Of a stretch of DNA of 64,000 nt, positions 35,972-44,373 are shown in pieces (within the stretch, counting starts at the first letter, position 1; the number at the start of each line of letters is the position of its first letter). The DNA comes from Natranaerovirga hydrolytica (GTDB taxonomy: Bacteria > Bacillota > Clostridia > Lachnospirales > DSM-24629). The stretch spans positions 233,575-297,574 of the forward strand of contig NZ_SMGQ01000011.1 in the NCBI RefSeq assembly GCF_004339095.1. The letters are read 5' to 3'. The notes under the pieces were generated by a model, which saw only the letters and a program-made list of their open reading frames with translations, was not told where the DNA came from and searched no databases. A program made the position numbers and the translations under genes.

Positions 35972-36018
35972 AATATACAGATGTTTTTTTCCAAAAAATA
36001 TCTGTATATTCTATTTTA
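35972..36018 (+). terminator. Terminator after the LRR gene
   Basis: AATATACAGAT/ATCTGTATATT 11-bp stem (35972-35982 with 36000-36010), with a CTATTTTA tail. It also marks the end of the accessory island. Confidence 0.65.
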
Positions 36019-36077
36019 GAAATGTTTACCCTAATATTAACTTTAAGTTCATTAATTAAATTAAGGAGAGGGTAAAT

Positions 36078-37259
36078 ATGAAAAAGATAATCAGTATAAT
36101 TATGGTGCTAGCCTGTACCAGCTATATTTTTAATACACCCGTAACATTTGCAGAAGAAACAAACACAGAAGTAACAGGTTTAGAATTACAGTCTCGGTCT
36201 GCTATTTTAATGGAACCAACAAGTGGAAAAGTCATCTATGAAAAAAATGCTCACGAATCACTAAAGCCAGCCAGTGTAACAAAAATAATGACCTTATTAC
36301 TAGTCTTTGAAGCATTAGAAAATGGTACGATTCAATTAGAAGACGAAGTCGTGGTGAGTGAACATGCAGCCAGTATGGGTGGTTCACAAGTCTATTTAGA
36401 ACCCAATGAAATCCAAACGGTAGAAGATATGATCAAATGTATTGCCATCGCCTCTGCAAATGATGCTTCTGTTGCAATGGCAGAACATCTTGCAGGCAGT
36501 GAATTGTTCTTTATTCAAGCGATGAACAATAAAGCCAAGGAACTGGGAATGGAAAACACCAACTTTATGAATAGTAATGGTTTAGACCATGATGATCATT
36601 ATATGAGTGCTTATGATATCGCCATAATGTCAAAAGAATTAATAACAAAATACCCTCAGGTATTAGATTATACAACCATATGGCAAGACAGTATCATCCA
36701 TCGAACAAAACGAGGCGAAGAAGAATTTGGATTAACCAGCACCAATAAGTTAATTAAATGGTACAATGGTGCCACTGGATTAAAGACAGGTTCTACAAGC
36801 AAAGCATTGTATTGTCTATCCGGTACAGCCAATAGAGATGGAATGGATTTAATAGCAGTGGTAATGGCTGCCCCAGACTATAAAACAAGATTTGAAGAAG
36901 TTATGGAATTGTTAGATTATGGATTTGCTAATGTCAGTCTATATGAAGACAACATAAAAGGTGAGATTATAAAAGAAATGCCAGTTAAAAAAGGTAAAGA
37001 AAACTTTGTACACTGTGTTGTGAAAGATGATTTTAGTTACGTAATGGACAAAGAAAACAGTGGCAAAGAAGTCACAAAAGAATTGGTTATATCTGAATAT
37101 TTAGAAGCGCCAATTTCACTAGATGATGTTGTTGGGCAGTTGGTTTATAAAATAGATGGTAATGAAATAGGTAAGGTAGACGTTGTTGCCCAAAATGCAG
37201 TTGAACGAACAACTTTTTCATTTAGTTTTGGACAAGTCATTAAAATGTTATTTGGATAA
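36078..37259 (+). CDS. dacF: D-alanyl-D-alanine carboxypeptidase (DacF-type, PBP5 family)
   Basis: This low-molecular-weight penicillin-binding protein trims the terminal D-Ala of muropeptides outside the membrane. The 393 residues start with a signal peptide (IISIIMVLACTSYIFNTPVTFA). The active-site triad motifs are PASVTKIM (SxxK, near residue 66), ASANDAS (SxN) and LKTGSTS (KTG). A PBP5 C-terminal beta domain and a short amphipathic tail follow. GGAGAGG precedes the ATG. Synteny with the xerD-deoB-punA block supports DacF, but spoIIAA-AB-sigF, which usually follow, are not here. Confidence 0.92.
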   Translation: MKKIISIIMVLACTSYIFNTPVTFAEETNTEVTGLELQSRSAILMEPTSGKVIYEKNAHESLKPASVTKIMTLLLVFEALENGTIQLEDEVVVSEHAASMGGSQVYLEPNEIQTVEDMIKCIAIASANDASVAMAEHLAGSELFFIQAMNNKAKELGMENTNFMNSNGLDHDDHYMSAYDIAIMSKELITKYPQVLDYTTIWQDSIIHRTKRGEEEFGLTSTNKLIKWYNGATGLKTGSTSKALYCLSGTANRDGMDLIAVVMAAPDYKTRFEEVMELLDYGFANVSLYEDNIKGEIIKEMPVKKGKENFVHCVVKDDFSYVMDKENSGKEVTKELVISEYLEAPISLDDVVGQLVYKIDGNEIGKVDVVAQNAVERTTFSFSFGQVIKMLFG

Positions 37260-37625
37260 GAATGAAAGCTTAACCGTAAGATATATAATAAAGGTTTTGG
37301 AAATGAGATGTATTTAATTTATAAAGATAAAGATTTGCTAAAACAATATGGATTAGAAATCATTATTGAAAAAGAAATCTTTATCTTTTAATTCTATATA
37401 GGTTACCTATATTTGGATATATTAGGGACAGGTAAAAAGAATATAGGCAATTGATTACATAAAATATTGAAAAAAATAAAAGTCAATGATATTATAAAAG
37501 AATAGAAGAAGTATTTAGAATTTATAAAATGAAAATGGTTCAATGATGTAACAATACAATTAAATGGATGTATTATAACGAAAATTAGTTAAGAGAAACA
37601 CATAATCATTTAGAGGGGGAGCATT
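37260..37625 (+). other. 366-base gap after dacF
   Basis: A perfect 14-bp inverted repeat (37323-37336 with 37375-37388) could end the dacF transcript. A 27-codon frame at 37308-37391 (MYLIYKDKDLLKQYGLEII...) spans this dyad, lacks a good ribosome binding site and is probably not a gene. Otherwise AT-rich and featureless. Confidence 0.45.
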
Positions 37626-38141
37626 ATGACGCATATTAAAAATATAGCAATAATTGTTTTGGTAATGACTATAATCGGATTGTTAATGATTAATCATACG
37701 ACTAACCAAAGATTAAAACAACCAAACGATACTGAAAATAACCCGATGAATCAAGAAGAATACATGGATGATATCATAGAAATATTTAATTTATCCAGTG
37801 ATTTTATATTGGCACATACCCAAGGAGACGCAAGGGCTTTGAAAGAAATGTTACCATCAAATTTTACAGTTGAAAAAAATGAGGATAAAGTAAATATCCT
37901 ATATGAGTATGCCAATGAAACAATCAAACAGACCGTATATGGAAATAGAGAAGCAGACTTTAAAAGCTTTAAAATTAATGGGATCAATTGGAAAGATGAT
38001 CAAAATGTTATGATTCATTTTCAAGAAATATACATAGACACAAAGACGGAAGCTATTTTTTCGCCTCCGACTTTTTTGAACTTAGAATTCAAAAAAGTCG
38101 GAGGTGAATGGCGTATTGGAGCAATAGAATTTGACATTTAA
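37626..38141 (+). CDS. Small membrane-anchored protein of unknown function
   Basis: I do not recognise this 171-residue protein. It has an N-terminal membrane segment (IAIIVLVMTIIGLLMIN), no lipobox, and a mixed alpha/beta C-terminal part. FILAHTQGDARALKEML at residues 59-75 and VGGEWRIGAIEF at the end resemble the pattern of NTF2-like/SnoaL accessory domains. That is a guess from shape, not a match. GAGGGGGA precedes the ATG. A perfect 17-bp inverted repeat lies inside its 3' coding region (38064-38104). It is probably a single-gene unit. Confidence 0.7.
   Translation: MTHIKNIAIIVLVMTIIGLLMINHTTNQRLKQPNDTENNPMNQEEYMDDIIEIFNLSSDFILAHTQGDARALKEMLPSNFTVEKNEDKVNILYEYANETIKQTVYGNREADFKSFKINGINWKDDQNVMIHFQEIYIDTKTEAIFSPPTFLNLEFKKVGGEWRIGAIEFDI
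38064..38104. repeat. Perfect 17-bp inverted repeat inside a coding region
   Basis: Arms 38064-38080 and 38088-38104 with a 7-base loop. The arms encode SPPTFLN and FKKVGGE. The A/T-run inside each arm makes a very stable hairpin in mRNA. Confidence 0.85.
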
Positions 38142-38333
38142 GTAGCCATTAATGAATCCAATCAATAATATTATTCACATTACAATTGTTAAACAGTTAA
38201 GTATTTATAATAACTTTAGAATTAGAACTTTTATAGAACACTTTTAAGCAAAAAGAATTGGTGAATATATGCTTGAAAAATAAGGCAATAACTAGTAAAA
38301 TAAGTTAGACAATACTTGATGAGGAGAAATCAT

Positions 38334-38954
38334 ATGATTAATGAAATATTAAAGTTATTAGCAGTAGCATTAGCAGCAATTGTGGTTATGTATTTACACG
38401 AATTACCTAAATCTATAGCATACATTCACCTTAACCCATTACAAAGAAAAAAAGAAAAGAATTCAATATATAAAATCAAGCAATATGTAGATCCATTAGG
38501 ATTAATTTTTTTTATAACTTCTTTTGTAGGTTTTTCAAGACCTTTTGCCTATAGAATTAAAGATAAAAAAACAAACTATGTCTTAGGTATCGTTGGACTG
38601 GTTGCTTGTTTAATTTCAGCATTGTTTTTTTACAGCTTATACATTACATTAATTATCAATCTTAGGATTTCAATATTTTTCTACGAGACAGGCTCTTTGA
38701 TTTATGTCTATAGATTTATAGAATTTTTCTTAAGAAGTGGTGTGTTACTAAGTATTATGTTATTTTTTGTCAACGTATTAATACCCATACCTTCTTTTGA
38801 TATTGCCATGATTATTGCAAGCAAATCACCCAAAAAATACTTTACATTACATCAATATGAAAAGTTTTTACAACTTTTATTTATTGTTCTATTAGCATTT
38901 AATTTCTTTGCATTTGTTATCATGCCAATAGAAAATGTTTTGTTTTTTTCGTAG
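38334..38954 (+). CDS. Site-2-protease-like membrane protein with degenerate active site
   Basis: A 206-residue polytopic protein with about five hydrophobic segments. The arrangement recalls M50 site-2 proteases. The first helix carries YLHELPKSIAYIHL where the zinc motif HExxH is expected, so the second His is replaced by Lys. A later segment has NVLIPIPSFDIAMI in place of the N-x-(P)-x-P-x-x-D-G motif, keeping the Asp but losing the Gly. S2P-family genes often precede scpA in clostridia, which supports the family call. GAGGAGAA selects the ATG at 38334. It is probably not an active protease. Confidence 0.65.
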   Translation: MINEILKLLAVALAAIVVMYLHELPKSIAYIHLNPLQRKKEKNSIYKIKQYVDPLGLIFFITSFVGFSRPFAYRIKDKKTNYVLGIVGLVACLISALFFYSLYITLIINLRISIFFYETGSLIYVYRFIEFFLRSGVLLSIMLFFVNVLIPIPSFDIAMIIASKSPKKYFTLHQYEKFLQLLFIVLLAFNFFAFVIMPIENVLFFS

Positions 38955-38971
38955 AAAGATAGGTGTAGAAA

Positions 38972-39715
38972 ATGAGTATTTCTATTAAATTAGAAGCTTT
39001 TGAAGGTCCTTTGGATCTTCTATTGCATTTAATTGAAAAAAATAAGGTGAGTATATATGATATACCTATTGTATCCATTACAGATCAATACTTACAATAT
39101 ATTAATGCAATGGAAGAAAAGAATTTAGATATAATGAGTGAATTTTTAGTTATGGCAGCTACACTCATCAATATAAAATCGAAAATGCTTATTCCAAAAA
39201 ACGAAGACAAAGAAGAAGAGCAAGAAGAAGATCCAAGAAAAGAATTGGTATTTAGACTATTGGAGTACAAAAAGTACAAATACATATCAAGAGAATTAAA
39301 AGGGAAACAAACAGATGCACAAAAAATTATATTCAAAGGTCCAACCCTACCTGAAGAAGTGAAAAATTATAAAGAAAAAATACCAATAGAAACCATTATG
39401 AAAGACATTGATCTTTCTAAGTTGTATTCAATATTTAATACGGTCATTAAAAAACAATCCAATAAAGTGGATCAAGTAAGAAGTAAATTCGGAGAAATAA
39501 AACGAGAAGAATATACCATTAATGATAAAATTAATGAGATAAAAAACTTAGCAAGGACAAACACAACCGTTAGCTTTAGGAAGTTATTAGAAAAAGACAC
39601 CACAAAAAATGAAATTATCACGAGTTTTTTAGCGGTTTTAGAATTAATAAAAACAGGCATTATACATATCAAGCAAGATTATAATTTTGATGATATCATT
39701 ATTCACTTTAAGTAA
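38972..39715 (+). CDS. scpA: Segregation and condensation protein A
   Basis: ScpA is the kleisin that bridges SMC heads and binds ScpB dimers in the chromosome condensin complex. The 247-residue protein opens with the near-invariant EAFEGPLDLLLHLIEKNKVSIYDI region and contains FLVMAATLINIKSKMLIP. An acidic linker and the C-terminal winged helix (TVSFRKLLEKDTTKNEIITSFLAVLELIKTG) follow. scpB follows after 42 bases. Confidence 0.96.
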   Translation: MSISIKLEAFEGPLDLLLHLIEKNKVSIYDIPIVSITDQYLQYINAMEEKNLDIMSEFLVMAATLINIKSKMLIPKNEDKEEEQEEDPRKELVFRLLEYKKYKYISRELKGKQTDAQKIIFKGPTLPEEVKNYKEKIPIETIMKDIDLSKLYSIFNTVIKKQSNKVDQVRSKFGEIKREEYTINDKINEIKNLARTNTTVSFRKLLEKDTTKNEIITSFLAVLELIKTGIIHIKQDYNFDDIIIHFK

Positions 39716-39757
39716 AAAATAGAACAAAATGAAAGACTCAATAAAGAAGGGGTACAT

Positions 39758-40333
39758 ATGCATATTGATAAAATGGAAGGAATAATTGAAGCAATTTTGT
39801 TTGCAATGGGGACATCCGTAAGGGTATCCGATATTGCAAAAGTAATAGAACAAAATGAAGCAACCACTAAAAAAATAATTAGAAATATGATGGACAAATA
39901 CGACTGTGAAGATCGAGGCATTAAAATTATTGAGTTAGAAGATGCTTTTCAGATGTGTACCAAACCATCACTGTATAACGAAATTCGAAAAATCACCGTC
40001 CAACCTAAAAAAGTTGTTTTATCAGATGTGTTATTAGAAACATTATCTATTATTGCATACAAACAACCCATAACCAAGGCAGCAATTGATCAAATCAGAG
40101 GGGTAAGTTCTAATCACGCCATTAATAAATTAATAGATTATGACTTAGTAGAAGATGTGGGACGAATGGATGCCCCAGGAAGACCTTTGTTATTTGGAAC
40201 CACGGAAGCTTTTTTGCGTAATTTTGGAATGACCTGCTTAGAAGAATTACCAGATGTGAAAGAAGAGGAATTAGAGAAATTTAAAAAAGAAGCTGAAAGC
40301 GAAGTCCAATTAGAGATCAATGAAACCGATTGA
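39758..40333 (+). CDS. scpB: Segregation and condensation protein B
   Basis: ScpB dimers regulate the SMC-ScpA complex. The 191-residue sequence shows two winged-helix domains: IEAILFAMGTSVRVSDIAKVIE, then LLETLSIIAYKQPITKAAIDQIRGVSS with GRPLLFGTTEAFLRNFG. AGAAGGGG precedes the ATG. The acidic C-terminal tail is family-typical. Confidence 0.95.
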   Translation: MHIDKMEGIIEAILFAMGTSVRVSDIAKVIEQNEATTKKIIRNMMDKYDCEDRGIKIIELEDAFQMCTKPSLYNEIRKITVQPKKVVLSDVLLETLSIIAYKQPITKAAIDQIRGVSSNHAINKLIDYDLVEDVGRMDAPGRPLLFGTTEAFLRNFGMTCLEELPDVKEEELEKFKKEAESEVQLEINETD

Positions 40334-40419
40334 TAAAAAGATTTTCTAAAACAAAAAATCAAAGCATATTCTTTAAAGATAGGTTATAAAATTAGATAAG
40401 AAAAACTTTGAGGTTTGTT

Positions 40420-41571
40420 ATGAAAAGCTTTTATAATAGAACAGTAAAAATTGTCATCGCTATTTTATTGATTATTGTATCTCTCAATCATATCATCTTA
40501 GCCGAAGAAGACATTACTAATCTCTATGCCCATGCAGCCATTTTAATAGATGGAAACAATGGACGTATTTTATGGGAAAACAATGGAATGGAACAAAGGT
40601 CTATGGCAAGCACAACAAAAATTATGACAGCCATGATTGCTCTTGAATATGGTAATCTTGAAGAAGAAGTTGTCGTCAGTAAAAAAGCATCTTTGGCACC
40701 AGAAGTCAAGTTACATATTAGAGAAGGTGAAAAGTACAAATTAGGGGACTTATTATATGCCTTAATGCTAGAGTCTTCTAATGATGTGGCAATAGCCATA
40801 GCAGAACATGTTGGTGGGAGCGTTGAAGATTTTTGTGAAATGATGACCGTTAAGGCCCATACAATAGGTGCAGTTAATACATCTTATAAAACCCCCAATG
40901 GATTAGATGCAGAAGGGCATTTTTCAACAGCTTATGATTTGGCTTTAATTGCTAGATACGCTTTAGAAAATGATGAATTTAGAGCACTGATTAATACCAG
41001 ACAAAAAGAATTTTTTGAGTTAACCAATAACAGACACATTATGGTTCATAACAAGAATGCTTTTTTAGATATGATGGATGGCGCTATTGGTGTTAAAACA
41101 GGATTTACCAATCAGGCAGGGTATTGTTTTGTCGGTGCTGTAGAAAAAGATGACCAGTATTTTATATCGGTGGTTTTAGCAGCGGGTTGGCCACCTCATC
41201 GTAGTTACAAATGGCAAGATACTAGAAAAATCATGGCGTATGGGATTCATAATTATGAATACAAAGAGATTATTGAAGAAAAAATAATGATAGAGCCATT
41301 AAATGTTATTGATGGAAAAGAAGAAAAAGTGAAAGTCGAACTCAATCACCAACTTGGATTATTATTAAAAGAAGAAGAGATCGTTAATCAAAAGTTAGTC
41401 GTCCCCACATCTATTAGCGCACCTATTCAAGAAAATGTAACCATTGGTTATTTGAATGTTTATATTGATAACGAATTATATGCTATGCTTCCGGTAAAAA
41501 CAGTAGAAGCAGTAGAAAAAATTGACTTTAGATTTTGCTTAGACATAATCCTAGAAATGTTTTTGCTTTAA
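40420..41571 (+). CDS. D-alanyl-D-alanine carboxypeptidase (second in window)
   Basis: A PBP5-family protein of 383 residues. It has a signal peptide (VKIVIAILLIIVSLNHIILA) and the motifs MASTTKIM (SxxK), ESSNDVA (SxN) and VKTGFTN (KTG). A C-terminal region without an obvious LPXTG or long anchor follows. The location between scpB and rluB equals that of dacB (spore-cortex PBP5*) in B. subtilis, which suggests a sporulation role, but sequence alone does not separate DacB from DacF. GAGG spaced 6 bases picks ATG 40420 over an upstream TTG at 40408. Confidence 0.88.
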   Translation: MKSFYNRTVKIVIAILLIIVSLNHIILAEEDITNLYAHAAILIDGNNGRILWENNGMEQRSMASTTKIMTAMIALEYGNLEEEVVVSKKASLAPEVKLHIREGEKYKLGDLLYALMLESSNDVAIAIAEHVGGSVEDFCEMMTVKAHTIGAVNTSYKTPNGLDAEGHFSTAYDLALIARYALENDEFRALINTRQKEFFELTNNRHIMVHNKNAFLDMMDGAIGVKTGFTNQAGYCFVGAVEKDDQYFISVVLAAGWPPHRSYKWQDTRKIMAYGIHNYEYKEIIEEKIMIEPLNVIDGKEEKVKVELNHQLGLLLKEEEIVNQKLVVPTSISAPIQENVTIGYLNVYIDNELYAMLPVKTVEAVEKIDFRFCLDIILEMFLL

Positions 41572-41591
41572 AAAATAAGGAGGCCATAAGA

Positions 41592-42302
41592 ATGGAAGTT
41601 AGATTACAAAAATATTTAGCCGATGCAGGTGTTGCTTCAAGAAGAAAGTCAGAAGAATTGATCACATCTGGATGGGTTAAAGTAAATGATAAAGTGGTAA
41701 AGGAATTAGGTACAAAAGTTAATCCAGATAAAGATGTCATTAAATACAAGGACAAAGTGATCTCTCATAAAGAAAAACTGGTTTATTATGTGTTAAATAA
41801 ACCAGTAGGTTATATATCCTCAGTGACAGACCCTAGACATAGAAAAACAGTTGTTGACTTGATTAAAGAAAAAGAACGGGTATTTCCAGTTGGAAGATTA
41901 GATTATGATAGTGAAGGGTTGTTGATTATTACAAATGACGGTGATTTGACCTATAAATTAACCCATCCCAAACACCATATTCCAAAACAATATATTGTAA
42001 AAGTGAAAGGACATCCTTCAGAAGATAAAATTAGCAAATTAAGAATAGGTGTTGCATTAAAAGAATTTAAAACATCAAAATGCAAAATTAGGCTGTTAAA
42101 AAAATACAATAAAGGTTCATTGTATGAAGTGATTCTTTTTGAAGGGAAAAACAGACAAATAAGAAAAATGTTTGATTACATTGGACATCCTGTTATTACC
42201 TTAAAAAGAATTGCTATTGGTGAGATTGAATTAGAAGATCTAAAAACAGGAGAATACCGTAAATTAACAAGAGAAGAAATTAAGTATTTAAAAAGTGTGT
42301 GA
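41592..42302 (+). CDS. rluB: 23S rRNA pseudouridine synthase RluB-type
   Basis: It isomerises a uridine in helix 89/93 of 23S rRNA. The 236 residues comprise an S4 RNA-binding domain (VRLQKYLADAGVASRRKSEELI) and the RsuA-family catalytic domain with GRLDYDSEGLLIITNDGDLTYKL (catalytic Asp) and GKNRQIRKMF. The frame extends to 41535 inside the previous gene, but AAGGAGG directs initiation at ATG 41592. Neighbours match the Bacillus dacB-rluB region. Confidence 0.93.
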   Translation: MEVRLQKYLADAGVASRRKSEELITSGWVKVNDKVVKELGTKVNPDKDVIKYKDKVISHKEKLVYYVLNKPVGYISSVTDPRHRKTVVDLIKEKERVFPVGRLDYDSEGLLIITNDGDLTYKLTHPKHHIPKQYIVKVKGHPSEDKISKLRIGVALKEFKTSKCKIRLLKKYNKGSLYEVILFEGKNRQIRKMFDYIGHPVITLKRIAIGEIELEDLKTGEYRKLTREEIKYLKSV

Positions 42303-42309
42303 TATAAAA

Positions 42310-42873
42310 ATGTTCAATAAACGATTAACAGATTGTGTAAAAGATATCATAAAAGAAAATATAGGAGTAGGAGATGTGGTCGTTGATGCAACAATGGGCA
42401 ATGGCAATGACACACATTTCTTAGCCCAATTGGTAGGTAAAGAAGGACAAGTCTACAGTTTTGACATACAAGAAGAAGCTATAAAAAGCACTAAAAACAA
42501 ATTGCTTCAGACCGCTTTGGACCAACAAGTCCTATTAATAAAAGATAGCCACGCCAATATGAAAGCATACATTAAAGAGCCTGTTAAGGCATATATGTAT
42601 AACCTAGGATATTTGCCAAATGGCGATAAGAATATTATAACCCAAAAAGAAACAACATTATTTTCTATAAAAGAAGCGTTGGATTTATTAGCACCTAATG
42701 GCGTGATTAGCATTTTGAGTTATTATGGTCATAAGGGTGGTTTAGAAGAAAAAGAAGGTCTTGAAGCCTTAATCAATAACCTTGATTCAAAAAAATACAA
42801 TGGGATAGCAATAGAAACGAGAAATAAAAGGAATTGTCCTATTTTATATTTGATTTATAATAAAAGTGTATAG
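42310..42873 (+). CDS. mnmM: tRNA mnm5s2U34 methyltransferase MnmM (YtqB family)
   Basis: A 187-residue class I SAM methyltransferase with DVVVDATMGNGNDTHFLAQLVG (SAM motif I), FDIQEEAIKSTKNKL, and the family-specific MYNLGYLPNGDKNIITQ, SYYGHKGGLEEKE and NKRNCPILYLI. The YtqB family, long called rRNA methylase-like, was shown to methylate the wobble uridine side chain of tRNA (MnmM). The start is uncertain between GTG 42295, which overlaps rluB, and ATG 42310. Neither has a strong ribosome binding site; coupling to rluB is likely. Confidence 0.85.
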   Translation: MFNKRLTDCVKDIIKENIGVGDVVVDATMGNGNDTHFLAQLVGKEGQVYSFDIQEEAIKSTKNKLLQTALDQQVLLIKDSHANMKAYIKEPVKAYMYNLGYLPNGDKNIITQKETTLFSIKEALDLLAPNGVISILSYYGHKGGLEEKEGLEALINNLDSKKYNGIAIETRNKRNCPILYLIYNKSV

Positions 42874-42989
42874 ATCATCAATTAGAAGACTACTGATTAA
42901 AATAGATTTTGAAGAAATACTATATGGGTAGCCCTATTAGATGTTTTCAATCTCATAATAGTTTTCTTGTGAAGGAGTGAGATGCAATA

Positions 42990-44054
42990 ATGAGCATAAT
43001 GTATTATACTTGGGAAAATAAGAAAAGAGATATTGATCTAAAGCAATATGTTTATGATATTAACTTTTATCATTACAATTGGCATGAGGCTCTTGAATTA
43101 ATGATTATATTAAAAGGAGAAGTTGAAATTAGTGCAAATGGTAAAGTGCATATTTTAGAAGAAAATGATTTAATACTTCTTAATTCTAATGTAGGACATG
43201 CCACTCTTGCTAGAAAATCAAAATCCATTGCTATGGTTATTCATCTTGATCCTATTTATTTTAGTAGTTATTATAATGATTACCATTTATTAGATTTTAA
43301 TTGCATTTCTAACCGTAAAACAAGAAATGAATTTCCATTTATACAAATAAGAAAACTTGCTATAGAGATGAGTCAAGTAATCCATAGTAACTCGCCTGTA
43401 GATAAGATATATTTTGAAGGTCTTTTACATCAAGTAATGGCAACTGTTGTGAAAAATTTTCCCCCTACGGAAATTTCAACAATAGAAATGGCAAGCAATA
43501 AAAAAGAAAAAGATACTGTGCGTAAAATAATTGGTTATATTGATCATCATTATAAAGAAAAAATAAGTCTAGAAGAACTTTCTTATTTATATGGATATCA
43601 TAAAAACTATATATCACATATTGTAAAACAACAGTTAGGCATTAATTATTATCAATATTTAACGAGAATAAGGCTTAGAGAAGCTACATATGCTCTTTTG
43701 GACTTTGAAGAAAGAATATCTGATATTGCTTTAAGTCATGGATTTTCAGATGTTAAATCTTTTAATACTGCATTTAAAACCAGTTTTGGCAAGACACCTT
43801 CTGAATACCGAAGACATCTTTCCAAGAAAAAATCTTCACTTAATCAATTAAGAAAAAAAAGATATTTACAAGTGGATGAATATGAAAAAATAATTAAGAA
43901 TAAAATAAAAACAAATCTAGATAATCCTATTGCAAATTCCCAGTTAATTGAAGAAAACAAAACAAATGAAATAGAGTATCAAACCCTTATAGAAATAAAA
44001 AAGAATTTAAGGGATTGTATAATAAAGATAGATGAGATGAAGTTTGAACAATGA
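42990..44054 (+). CDS. AraC-family transcriptional regulator
   Basis: A 354-residue regulator. It has an N-terminal cupin sensor (FYHYNWHEALELMIILKGEVEI, LILLNSNVGHATLA) and a C-terminal double helix-turn-helix (ISLEELSYLYGYHKNYISHIVKQQLG, then ISDIALSHGFSDVKSFNTAFKTSFGKTPSEYRR). An unusual 70-residue Lys/Glu-rich extension, possibly coiled-coil, follows. It has its own terminator and precedes the transporter-ttdAB genes on the same strand, so it is the prime candidate regulator of tartrate use (inference). GAAGGAGTGAG precedes the ATG. Confidence 0.85.
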   Translation: MSIMYYTWENKKRDIDLKQYVYDINFYHYNWHEALELMIILKGEVEISANGKVHILEENDLILLNSNVGHATLARKSKSIAMVIHLDPIYFSSYYNDYHLLDFNCISNRKTRNEFPFIQIRKLAIEMSQVIHSNSPVDKIYFEGLLHQVMATVVKNFPPTEISTIEMASNKKEKDTVRKIIGYIDHHYKEKISLEELSYLYGYHKNYISHIVKQQLGINYYQYLTRIRLREATYALLDFEERISDIALSHGFSDVKSFNTAFKTSFGKTPSEYRRHLSKKKSSLNQLRKKRYLQVDEYEKIIKNKIKTNLDNPIANSQLIEENKTNEIEYQTLIEIKKNLRDCIIKIDEMKFEQ

Positions 44055-44167
44055 ATTTATGAAAAATTACCTTGATTGTTTTTTTAAAAATACACTAAGG
44101 CAATAATTAAGAAAAAAATGCTTATAAAATTAAATAAAAAGAAATGAAATAGTTAAACTTGTATATG

Positions 44168-44207
44168 AAAACCCTTTGCAAACCAATTTTGGTCAAAGGG
44201 TTTTTTT
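44168..44207 (+). terminator. Terminator after the AraC-type regulator gene
   Basis: 11-bp stem, 44168-44178 with 44194-44204, followed by a T-run. Confidence 0.85.
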
Positions 44208-44373
44208 AAACATTAATGGGAAGTAGAAGTATTTTTTTATGTTCATTAATATAAACAAACAACATAAAATCAATAAGTATTGGATAGTAGAATGAACAGA
44301 AGTGTTTTATTATATTAATCAAGAAGACGTCTTCAAAGAAGGTATTAAATTAAAAATTGAAAGGAGTTTTAAA
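44208..44373 (+). other. Leader/regulatory region before the transporter-ttdAB genes
   Basis: The palindrome GAAGACGTCTTC at 44325-44336 is a possible operator. The reading frame is open from a GTG at 44302, but without a ribosome binding site. No clear -35/-10 pair is visible, which would fit activator-dependent transcription. Confidence 0.35.

Noticed and set aside
37308-37391. 27-codon frame after dacF
   Set aside because: It contains a perfect 14-bp dyad that better explains it as a terminator region.
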